Assembly: GCA_900767465.1 (NCBI GenBank)
Contig: CAAGAW010000005.1
Location: 1-17,049, forward strand
Direction: 5' to 3'
DNA length: 17,049 nucleotides
DNA from: Clostridia bacterium
GTDB lineage: Bacteria; Bacillota; Clostridia; Christensenellales; Pumilibacteraceae
The first letter of the stretch is position 1. The number at the start of each line of letters is the position of its first letter. Of this stretch, positions 6,170 to 12,385 are shown one piece after another. The notes below the pieces were generated by a model that did not search any database, was not told the origin of the DNA, and worked only from the letters and a program-made list of their open reading frames with translations. Made by a program: the position numbers and the translations under genes.

Positions 6170-7225
6170 ATGATAACGATAGGAATTATAGGTTGCGGAA
6201 GAATCGCGGACTCGGCGCACATGCCGGCGTTCGAGAAAATGGACGACGTTCGCGTCAAGTACGCGTGCGACGTAATCGAGGGTAAGGCGGAAGCGTTTAT
6301 CGCCCGTCACCCGAAGGCGGAAAAAGCGGTTCTTGACTACCGCGAGGTTCTTGCCGATCCGGAAGTGGACGCGGTTTACGTACTTACGCCCAACTACGCC
6401 CACTACGAAGTTACGATGGCGGCGCTCGCCGCGGGCAAGGACGTTTTTTGCGAAAAGCCGATAACCGTAAACTACGAACTCAGCGAAAAAATGGCGAAAG
6501 AAGCCGAAAAGCGCGGTAAGATCCTCACGATCGGCGTATGTAACCGTTACAACGCGGGCGTAAACGCGCTTAAAGACTACGTTTCGTCCGGCAAACTCGG
6601 CAACGTTTATCAGGTCTATTGTTCGTTCCGCTCGTTCCGCTCGATCCCCGGGCTGGGCGGCGCGTTCACGACCAAGGCTCTTTCGGGCGGCGGCGTGCTA
6701 ATCGACTGGGGCGTACATTTCCTCGACCTTATCCTTTATATTCTCGGCGGCGCGAAACTCAGAACCGCCACTTGCGAGACGTACACCGGAACGGCTAAGG
6801 ATATGAAGAATTATCGTTACCGCAGCATGTGGGCGGAGGACACCGCCGACGTCGAACACGGGACCAACGACGTCGACGACTTCGTTTCCGGATTCGTCCG
6901 CACCGACAAGGCGAATATCTGCTTCAACGGCGCGTGGGCTCAGAACGTGGACGCGGACGAAATGTTTATCGATTTCATGGGAGACAAGGGCGGCGCGCGC
7001 CTTACTTACGGCGGCAAGTTCACTTTCTGGAACGCCGACACGCTCGAACCCGAAACTCCCGAATACCCCTTCCCCAACCATTACGAGGAAGAGGATCGCG
7101 CGTTCGCGGACTCGCTTAAAACCCGCGAAGTTACGCGCAGCAACATCGTCAATATTCTCGAAAGTCAGAAACTTCTCGGCGGGCTGTACGAATCTGCCGA
7201 AAAACACGAAGAAGTCAGGTTCTGA
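6170..7225 (+). CDS. Gfo/Idh/MocA family oxidoreductase
   Basis: This 351-residue cytoplasmic NAD(P)-dependent dehydrogenase acts on a sugar, polyol or sugar acid. The N-terminal Rossmann domain has IGIIGCGRIADSAHMP (4-19; GxGxxA dinucleotide motif) and the family's EKP motif at 95-97, where K96 is the likely catalytic lysine. The C-terminal substrate domain has GGGVLIDWGVHFLDLILYIL (173-192), with the D179xxxH183 pair used by inositol and glucose-fructose dehydrogenase relatives. Length is normal. The start follows AAGGAG (6152-6157) and a nearer GGAG (6160-6163). Only 21 bases separate it from the next gene, also Gfo/Idh-like, so the two are co-transcribed and may act on related substrates. 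The specific substrate cannot be read from the sequence. Confidence 0.93.
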   Translation: MITIGIIGCGRIADSAHMPAFEKMDDVRVKYACDVIEGKAEAFIARHPKAEKAVLDYREVLADPEVDAVYVLTPNYAHYEVTMAALAAGKDVFCEKPITVNYELSEKMAKEAEKRGKILTIGVCNRYNAGVNALKDYVSSGKLGNVYQVYCSFRSFRSIPGLGGAFTTKALSGGGVLIDWGVHFLDLILYILGGAKLRTATCETYTGTAKDMKNYRYRSMWAEDTADVEHGTNDVDDFVSGFVRTDKANICFNGAWAQNVDADEMFIDFMGDKGGARLTYGGKFTFWNADTLEPETPEYPFPNHYEEEDRAFADSLKTREVTRSNIVNILESQKLLGGLYESAEKHEEVRF

Positions 7226-7246
7226 CGCCGGAAAAAGGAGAACGTT

Positions 7247-8134
7247 ATGAAGAAAATCGGTTTTATCGACTTCTATCTCAGCGAATGGCACGCCAACAAT
7301 TACCCCGCGTGGATTGCCGAAGCAAACGCCGCCCTGCCCGAATCCGACCGTTGCGAAGTCGCTTACGCCTGGGCGGAAGAACGAATTTCGCCCGTGGACG
7401 GACTTACGAGCGAACAGTGGTGCGAGAAGTTCGGCGCAGTGCTGTGCGGTTCGATCGAGGAGGTTTGCGAGAAGTCGGATTATATCCTTATTCTTGCCCC
7501 GTCCAACCCCGAAAAGCACCTTATTTACGCCGAAAAAGCGTTGCCGTTCGGCAAAAACACGTACATCGACAAAACTTTTGCGCCCGATTACGCGACGGCA
7601 AAAAAGATTTTCGACGTCGCCGAAAAATACGGGACGAAGTTCTTTTCGACCTCCGCGCTCCGGTTTGCCGACGAGGTTAAAAACGCAACCGACACAATGC
7701 TCGTTTTCACCGGCGGAGGCAGCAATTTCGACGAGTATATTATTCACCAGATCGAAATGGCGATTGCGATTATCGGGCGCGGCGCGGACTTTGTTCGCGT
7801 AGACGACGGTCAGGACCCCGAAAAAGACAAATGCGGCTTCGGCGTAAAAATTCACTACCCCGACAACCGCTCGGCCACCCTTATTTACGCGCCGCCGCTC
7901 GGCTTCTCGTTCTCGAACGACAAGACCGAAACCGTCGTAAGTTCCGACTTTTTCCGCAATCTTATCGCCGAAATCCTTAAATTCTACGCAAGCGGAAAAC
8001 TTCCGTTCAACCCAGCCGAGACGCTCGAAATCGCGCGTATCCGCGAGGTCGCGATCGAATGTAAAAACAAAATCGCAGGCAAAAGCACCGACGGCGAATG
8101 GACTCCGCTTTGGGATAAAAACACCAAAATCTGA
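7247..8134 (+). CDS. Divergent Gfo/Idh/MocA-like protein lacking the dinucleotide motif
   Basis: The 295-residue protein has the layout of a short Gfo/Idh/MocA oxidoreductase. The GxGxxG/A loop is absent: the first strand runs IGFIDFYLSEWHANNYPAW (4-22). YILILAPSNPEKH (79-91) is the strand and turn seen in the family, and YIDKTFAPDY (106-115) is the counterpart of the EKP motif, with K109 in the lysine position. IIHQIEMAIAIIG (165-177) has H167 in the place of the family's catalytic His, but the Asp four residues earlier is replaced. It starts 21 bases after the upstream oxidoreductase with ribosome site AAAGGAG. Possible roles are a dehydrogenase with altered cofactor binding, a partner subunit, or a non-redox sugar-binding enzyme. 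Family placement is fairly sure; activity is not. Confidence 0.75.
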   Translation: MKKIGFIDFYLSEWHANNYPAWIAEANAALPESDRCEVAYAWAEERISPVDGLTSEQWCEKFGAVLCGSIEEVCEKSDYILILAPSNPEKHLIYAEKALPFGKNTYIDKTFAPDYATAKKIFDVAEKYGTKFFSTSALRFADEVKNATDTMLVFTGGGSNFDEYIIHQIEMAIAIIGRGADFVRVDDGQDPEKDKCGFGVKIHYPDNRSATLIYAPPLGFSFSNDKTETVVSSDFFRNLIAEILKFYASGKLPFNPAETLEIARIREVAIECKNKIAGKSTDGEWTPLWDKNTKI

Positions 8135-8208
8135 CTACCGTATCGTTAAATTCCCGACACGGGGTGCAAAAAACGCTTTATACGATTTTGCGTACACCCG
8201 CACCGCCT

Positions 8209-8338
8209 GTCATTGCAAGCGAAGCGCGGCAATCTCCCGGAAGAGAAGACGGAATTGCCGTACACGGGCATTATACCTCTTCCGCGGGGGATTTCTCCGC
8301 TGCGTTAGGACTGTCGTCCTCACTCCGGTCGAAATGAC
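8209..8338 (+). repeat. Composite palindromic repeat (families A+B), second copy
   Basis: This 130-bp element starts GTCATTGCAAG and ends TCGAAATGAC, with the same internal order as the copy at 355-494. Its central stem is AGGAC-tgtc-GTCCT (8307-8320), against GGGT-caaa-ACCC in the other copy, so both sides of the stem changed together. Confidence 0.75.
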
Positions 8339-8426
8339 ATCATAGCCGGAGCGTGCGAACGAGGAACACCCCTGCTTGTCGGTTAGACTAACACTATTAA
8401 ACCAAAGCGTACACCCGCATCGCCTT

Positions 8427-8490
8427 GTCATTGCGAGCGAAGCGCGGCAATCTCCCGGAAGGGAAGACGGAATTGCCGTACACGACTAAT
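8427..8490 (+). repeat. Family A repeat, partial copy
   Basis: GTCATTGCGAGCGAAGCGCG followed by GCAATCTCCCGGAAGGGAAGA and the AATTGCCGTACACG phrase repeats the first half of the element at 8209. It then breaks off into the sequence that leads to the 22-bp tandem array. Confidence 0.7.
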
Positions 8491-8504
8491 CCAAATACTT
8501 GACA

Positions 8505-8636
8505 GCGGTGGCTCACCGCATTGCCCGCAGTGGCTCACCGCCTTGCCCGCAGTGGCTCACCGCATTGCCCGCAGTGGCTCACCGCCTTGCCCGCAGTGGC
8601 TCACCGCCTTGCCTGCAGTGGCTCACTGCCTTGCCT
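8505..8636. repeat. 22-bp tandem repeat, six units, each a hairpin
   Basis: Six units of 22 bases start at 8505, 8527, 8549, 8571, 8593 and 8615. The consensus is GCAGTGGCTCACCGC plus an (A/C)TTGCC(C/T) tail. Each unit folds as GCNGTG-gct-CACNGC: unit 1 is fully paired (G-C), units 2-5 have an A/C mismatch at one position, and unit 6 restores pairing (A-T). A degraded seventh unit follows. Single copies of the hairpin lie near 5455 and 16980. The array ends about 50 bases before the isomerase start codon and could form part of its leader. Confidence 0.85.
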
Positions 8637-8690
8637 GCTGTAACCCCTGCCGCCCCGACAGCGGCACACTAACTAAAAAAGGAGAAAAAT

Positions 8691-9542
8691 ATGAAACTCG
8701 GAGTTATCGCCGACTGTTACCGCCTGCCGATACGCGAAGCCGTACTTAAAGCGGCAAAAGACGGATTCGACGGCGTCCAACTTTACGCGACGGAAGGCGA
8801 GTTTTCGCCCGAAAACCTCACCCCGTCCCTCAAAAACGACTACAAAAAACTGTTCGCGGACAACAACCTTTGCGTATCCGCGCTTTGCGCCGACGCCGGC
8901 GGATACGGCTTCGAGCGCGAGGAGGACAACCCTGCCAGAATCGAAAAAACGAAGCGTATAATCGACCTCGCAGCCGAATTCGGAGCGAAAGCGATCACGT
9001 CGCATATAGGCGTTATTCCCGCCGACGAATCCGTCGAGCGTTACGACGTTATGCGCCGCGCGCTTAGCGAAATCGGCGAATACGCATACGCCGCGGGTAT
9101 CACCGTCGCAATCGAAACAGGCCCCGAGCGCGCCGTCACTTTGCGCAGGTTCATAAAGGCTTGCGGCAAGGGCGTAGGAGTAAACCTTGACCCCGCAAAC
9201 TTTACAATGGTCACCGGTCAGGACGCCGTAGACGCAGTTTACGTTCTTCGCGAGTTTATCGTTCATACCCATCTCAAAGACGGAATTATACTCGCACCCA
9301 CCGATCCCGCCGAGGTTTATCACGCGTTTGCAGTGGGCGGAGTCGCCGCCCTCGAGGCATGCAAAACCTTTAAAGAGGTACCCATCGGCGAAGGTCGGGT
9401 GGATTTCAAATCGTATTTTACCGCGCTTAAAGATATCGGCTACGACGGCTTTTTGACTATCGAACGCGAGGTCGGCGAAAGCCCCGCAATCGACGTCATA
9501 AAGGCTCGCGACGCGGCGCGAAAACTACTTTCGGAGTTCTGA
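8691..9542 (+). CDS. TIM-barrel sugar phosphate isomerase/epimerase
   Basis: The 283-residue cytoplasmic protein belongs to the xylose-isomerase-like TIM-barrel superfamily (AP endonuclease 2 fold). Likely metal and catalytic residues are H105 (TSHIG), E142 (IETGPE), D167 (NLDPAN), H192 and H194 followed by K196-D197 (VHTHLKDG), and E258/E260 (LTIEREVG). These match the Glu-Asp-His-Glu metal set of ketose 3-epimerases and inosose isomerases. The ribosome site AAAGGAG is 8 bases upstream. It lies about 560 bases after the two Gfo/Idh-type genes and may belong to the same pathway, since dehydrogenase-isomerase pairs are common in inositol and rare-sugar catabolism. The repeats between them make a shared transcript uncertain. 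Substrate unknown. Confidence 0.88.
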   Translation: MKLGVIADCYRLPIREAVLKAAKDGFDGVQLYATEGEFSPENLTPSLKNDYKKLFADNNLCVSALCADAGGYGFEREEDNPARIEKTKRIIDLAAEFGAKAITSHIGVIPADESVERYDVMRRALSEIGEYAYAAGITVAIETGPERAVTLRRFIKACGKGVGVNLDPANFTMVTGQDAVDAVYVLREFIVHTHLKDGIILAPTDPAEVYHAFAVGGVAALEACKTFKEVPIGEGRVDFKSYFTALKDIGYDGFLTIEREVGESPAIDVIKARDAARKLLSEF

Positions 9543-9609
9543 CCGGCAATAAGTACAAACGTTTCTTTGCGCGCGTTCAACCCGAAAAACGAGGCAAAAA
9601 ACACAACGT

Positions 9610-9647
9610 GTCGTAAAAACGCATATACGTATGCGCGTTTTTACGAC
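9610..9647 (+). terminator. Terminator hairpin between the isomerase and AraC genes
   Basis: GTCGTAAAAACGC (9610-9622) is the exact complement of GCGTTTTTACGAC (9635-9647). An alternative inner hairpin, CGCATA-tacg-TATGCG (9620-9635), is followed by CG and T5 and looks like a classic intrinsic terminator. An ATG at 9631 is buried in the loop, which argues against translation from it. Confidence 0.7.
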
Positions 9648-9669
9648 AAAATGTCGGATTAAACGAATT

Positions 9670-10557
9670 ATGACAAAAGGACAATCCGCAACAAACCGGG
9701 TGAAAGATTCCGTTTTTCACCTCGACAAAAACGATATGACCCGACCTTTGCAGTACGGCGACGTGCTGGTTTATCAAGTCGGGCGTATGTTTTGCTCGCG
9801 CGACAACGGAATTGACGAACACGTCCACCCTCGCCTGTACGAACTTACCTGCGTTACGGGCGGCAGAGGTAAAGTAAGCGCAAACGACGAGGTTACACCG
9901 GTTTCCGCCGGAGACGTTTTCTTTTCGTTGCCGAACGAACGGCACCGCATCGAATCCGACTCCGACGATCCGCTGCGATTCGATTTTTTTGCGTTCTACC
10001 CGCTCGGCGGCGAAGAAATCGTATTTTCGGAAATTGCCGCGTCGTTAAGAAATCGCGTCGTTAAAAACGATCGTATTCCGGCTCTCGTATCCACGATTAT
10101 AGGCGAACGCGTCGGAGCGGACGAATTCTCAAACGAAATTATAGGTTGCGCCGTAAGACAGATACTTTTATATTTAATCCGCGCCTTGAAGTCGAAGCCG
10201 ACGATCGTGTCCGATTTTTCCGACCGGGAACAACTCGCATTTAATATTTTGGGATATCTCGACAGAAGCGACGCGGCTGTAACCGGGCTTGGCGATCTTG
10301 CCGAACATTTTCATTTCGACTCCGACTACTTAAACCGTATTTTCCGCGAGGTTACGGGTATGACTCTGCGTCGGTACACGTACCTTAAACGCATGCAAAC
10401 CGCGTGCGCGCTCATGAGCGAGGGGAAACTGACCGTTTCCGAAATCGCAGAACGTCTTAATTACGCGTCGCCCGCCGAATTCGGGAAGGCGTTTAAAAAC
10501 GTGTACGGCTGTTCGCCGACAAGACACTCGTCGTACGTAAAGAAAAACGGAGTGTAG
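9670..10557 (+). CDS. AraC-family transcriptional regulator with cupin sensor domain
   Basis: This is a cytoplasmic DNA-binding regulator. The N-terminal half is a cupin-like ligand domain, with EHVHPRLYELTCVTGGRGKV and the AGDVFFSLPNERHRIE motif typical of AraC sensor barrels. The C-terminal ~100 residues hold two helix-turn-helix motifs: LGDLAEHFHFDSDYLNRIFREVTG, then LTVSEIAERLNYASPAEFGKAFKNVYGCSP. The last is the conserved AraC recognition and hinge region. I placed the start at ATG 9670 (295 residues). The earlier in-frame ATG at 9631 lies inside a terminator hairpin, and neither has a strong ribosome site. It stands downstream of the sugar cluster on the same strand and is the natural candidate to control it, which is inference from position. 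Confidence 0.9.
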   Translation: MTKGQSATNRVKDSVFHLDKNDMTRPLQYGDVLVYQVGRMFCSRDNGIDEHVHPRLYELTCVTGGRGKVSANDEVTPVSAGDVFFSLPNERHRIESDSDDPLRFDFFAFYPLGGEEIVFSEIAASLRNRVVKNDRIPALVSTIIGERVGADEFSNEIIGCAVRQILLYLIRALKSKPTIVSDFSDREQLAFNILGYLDRSDAAVTGLGDLAEHFHFDSDYLNRIFREVTGMTLRRYTYLKRMQTACALMSEGKLTVSEIAERLNYASPAEFGKAFKNVYGCSPTRHSSYVKKNGV

Positions 10558-10582
10558 AGTAAAACTTTTTATTGACTGCGGG

Positions 10583-10612
10583 AAGTCGGCGCGTGAAACG
10601 TCCGACTTTTTT
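10583..10612 (+). terminator. Intrinsic terminator of the AraC gene
   Basis: AAGTCGG (10583-10589) pairs with CCGACTT (10602-10608) around a 12-base loop and runs into six Ts (10607-10612). Confidence 0.8.
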
Positions 10613-10613
10613 A

Positions 10614-10653
10614 GTAATTTTTATACGAAGCCGAAATTAAGTATAAAAATTAC
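10614..10653. repeat. Perfect 13-bp AT-rich inverted repeat
   Basis: GTAATTTTTATAC (10614-10626) and GTATAAAAATTAC (10641-10653) are exact complements with a 14-base spacer. They lie in a notably AT-rich gap between the AraC terminator and the parB promoter. This could be an operator, a second hairpin or a replication-related site. No gene is supported from 10613 to 10870. Confidence 0.6.
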
Positions 10654-10871
10654 AATTTTCGCCGAAAACGGCACGCTATCTATCATAAATACGACGTTTT
10701 TTGCCGTCGGAAAACCTGTAAAAAAACGATTATTATTTCATAACCATACTATTTTTTCGCATTTTTCTTACGATTTCGGTAGGAATATATCGATATTTAG
10801 TTACCAATTGATCGTTTACAACGAGAATACCTTCAAAATCACAACGCCGTTTGTCAAAGATGTATATATTC

Positions 10872-10900
10872 TTGACTTTTTTCGATAAATCGGTTATAAT
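10872..10900 (+). promoter_or_regulatory. Sigma-A promoter of parB
   Basis: TTGACT (10872-10877) and perfect TATAAT (10895-10900) are separated by 17 bp. The promoter lies downstream of the earlier in-frame ATG of the parB frame (10851), so that ATG cannot be the start. Confidence 0.85.
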
Positions 10901-10916
10901 GATATATGAGAAACAC

Positions 10917-10936
10917 AAGTTATTAAAACATAACTT
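10917..10936 (+). promoter_or_regulatory. 7-bp inverted repeat in the parB leader
   Basis: AAGTTAT (10917-10923) and ATAACTT (10930-10936) flank six bases just downstream of the expected transcription start. It is either an operator or a weak leader hairpin. Confidence 0.35.
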
Positions 10937-10961
10937 ACTATTTTTACTAAGGAGTAGAAAA

Positions 10962-11882
10962 ATGGCTATTAAAAAAGGTTTGGGTAAGGGTTTAAGCGCG
11001 TTGCTCGGAGACGTAGAACAAGAGTTTTCGGCACGGGAAGAAAAGCAAAACGAACTTGAACGTGCTCAATCGTCCGAAACGCCGCACGAAATACCGATTA
11101 CCCAGATAGAACCGAATATAAATCAGCCGCGCAAGGTTTTTGACGAGGTTGCACTCACCGAACTTGCAAACAGCATCAGGATTCACGGCGTCATTTCTCC
11201 CATTATCGTAGTAAAGCGCGATAACGGCAAATATATGATCATAGCCGGCGAGCGCAGGTGGAGAGCGTCCAAGCGCGCCGGACTTATGACTATGCCGGCA
11301 ATCGTTCGCGACTACACCCCGCAGCAAATCAAAGAAATCTCTCTTATCGAGAATTTACAGCGCGAAGACCTGAACCCGATCGAAACCGCCGCGGCAATTA
11401 AGCAACTTATGGACGACTATTCGTACACACAGGAACAAGTTGCGGACCGCATCGGCAAGTCGCGCCCCGCAGTAGCAAACACGTTGCGCCTGCTCACGCT
11501 CACCGCGCCCGTCATGCAGATGGTTTCCGACGGCAGACTCAGCGCGGGACACGCTCGTTGTCTCGTAGTGGTAACCGACCCCGACGCACAACTCGACCTT
11601 GCAAAGCGCGGCGCAAACGAAAAAGTGACCGTGCGTGATTTCGAGAAGATGGTTAAAAACTACCTTAATCCGAAGCCGATCAAAGCAAAAGCCGATCAAA
11701 GCCTCGAATTAAAGGACATGGTTTCGAGACTGCAACGCGTTTTCGCCACAAAAGTACACGCGCTCGGCAACGACAATAAAGGAAGAATCTATATAGATTA
11801 CTACACGCGCGACGATCTTGACCGCATTATAGAAAGTCTTGAGATTCTTGAAAAGAACAAACCTGAGGATTTCTTCAACTAA
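10962..11882 (+). CDS. parB: Chromosome partitioning protein ParB (Spo0J)
   Basis: ParB is a CTP-dependent DNA clamp that loads at parS, spreads, and recruits ParA and SMC for origin segregation. The start at 10962 has AAGGAG (10949-10954) and gives 306 residues. The N-terminal KKGLGKGLSALLG (4-16) is the typical ParA-stimulating tail. The CTP-binding domain has GERRWRAS (96-103) and ENLQREDLNPIE (130-141). The parS-reading helix-turn-helix is YTQEQVADRIGKSRPAVANTLRLL (155-178), followed by SAGHARCL (194-201). The C-terminal dimerisation domain reaches residue 306 intact. The gene is followed within 120-270 bases by three parS sites. No parA is adjacent on either side in this window, unlike the usual soj-spo0J pair, so ParA must be encoded elsewhere. 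Confidence 0.95.
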   Translation: MAIKKGLGKGLSALLGDVEQEFSAREEKQNELERAQSSETPHEIPITQIEPNINQPRKVFDEVALTELANSIRIHGVISPIIVVKRDNGKYMIIAGERRWRASKRAGLMTMPAIVRDYTPQQIKEISLIENLQREDLNPIETAAAIKQLMDDYSYTQEQVADRIGKSRPAVANTLRLLTLTAPVMQMVSDGRLSAGHARCLVVVTDPDAQLDLAKRGANEKVTVRDFEKMVKNYLNPKPIKAKADQSLELKDMVSRLQRVFATKVHALGNDNKGRIYIDYYTRDDLDRIIESLEILEKNKPEDFFN

Positions 11883-11950
11883 AATCGAAAAAACAAGATA
11901 AAAACAGTTAAAACCGTAGTTAAAATCAGTAATAAGACGTAAATTCGGTT

Positions 11951-11977
11951 AAAACCGCCCCGGAAGAGGCGGTTTTT
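11951..11977 (+). terminator. Intrinsic terminator of parB
   Basis: AAAACCGCC (11951-11959) pairs with GGCGGTTTT (11968-11976) around an 8-base loop; five Ts end at 11977. Confidence 0.85.
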
Positions 11978-11992
11978 CTTAATTTACCGAGT

Positions 11993-12008
11993 TGTTTCAC
12001 GTGAAACA
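11993..12008. other. parS: parS site 1
   Basis: TGTTTCACGTGAAACA is the exact 16-bp canonical parS palindrome recognised by chromosomal ParB proteins. Confidence 0.93.
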
Positions 12009-12029
12009 CCCGGCAGAAATGAGACAAAA

Positions 12030-12045
12030 CGTTTCACGTGAAACA
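12030..12045. other. parS: parS site 2
   Basis: CGTTTCACGTGAAACA differs from the palindromic parS only at its first base. The core TTTCACGTGAAA is intact. Confidence 0.88.
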
Positions 12046-12130
12046 TTTTGCGGGATTTAACAGAAAAAGGACAAGACTAATAAAAACCGACAACTTCCAA
12101 GAAAAAGCATCAAAGAGTCATAATCGGAAT

Positions 12131-12146
12131 TGTTTCACGTGGAACA
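12131..12146. other. parS: parS site 3
   Basis: TGTTTCACGTGGAACA read on the minus strand is TGTTCCACGTGAAACA, the form of the Bacillus-type consensus with C at the variable position. Confidence 0.9.
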
Positions 12147-12325
12147 TTCGGGCGGTTTTGGTAAAAACACGCGAATCGAACACCGAAACAACCGTTTTCC
12201 TACGTAAGAATAGTTTTTTGCGGCTCGTGTGTGCAAGCGCAAGTAAATAATATATTGTTTTTTAAGAAAAACAGACAAGCAGTAAAATGAGTAAACTAAA
12301 CAAAAGGATATGCAAGCGTTGTGAC
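12147..12325. other. Spacer between the parS cluster and the next promoter
   Basis: Short reading frames here overlap parS or lie upstream of the promoter and lack ribosome sites. Nothing else is supported. Confidence 0.5.
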
Positions 12326-12354
12326 TTGACTAAATCGCAATTATATGGTATTAT
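12326..12354 (+). promoter_or_regulatory. Promoter of the glutaminase-A-like gene
   Basis: TTGACT (12326-12331) and TATTAT (12349-12354) are spaced by 17 bp. It lies inside the longest reading frame, so the first 33 codons of that frame are not transcribed in frame and the start must be the ATG at 12386. Confidence 0.75.
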
Positions 12355-12385
12355 ATTAACACAAAACCATGGAGGACTTTATAAT

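Noticed and set aside
8499..8504. TTGACA before the 22-bp array as a promoter for the isomerase
   Set aside because: No -10 hexamer lies at suitable spacing; the bases there belong to the tandem repeat.
8505..8636. 22-bp array as a CRISPR
   Set aside because: Units are contiguous, with no unique spacers, and no cas genes are present.
9631..9669. Upstream in-frame ATG giving a longer AraC protein
   Set aside because: The codon is inside the loop of a terminator hairpin and has no ribosome site; the cupin domain begins later.
10733..10918. 61-codon minus-strand frame overlapping the parB promoter
   Set aside because: It needs a TTG start without a ribosome site and overlaps a strong opposing promoter; no domain was recognised.
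10851..10961. N-terminal extension of ParB
   Set aside because: The parB promoter lies inside it, and the typical ParB N-terminus begins at 10962 after AAGGAG.
12038..12250. 70-codon frame starting in parS site 2
   Set aside because: The start codon region is the parS palindrome's flank, no ribosome site is present, and the product has no recognisable features.
12287..12385. 33-residue N-terminal extension of the glutaminase-A-like protein
   Set aside because: It contains the promoter at 12326-12354; GGAGG precedes the ATG at 12386.
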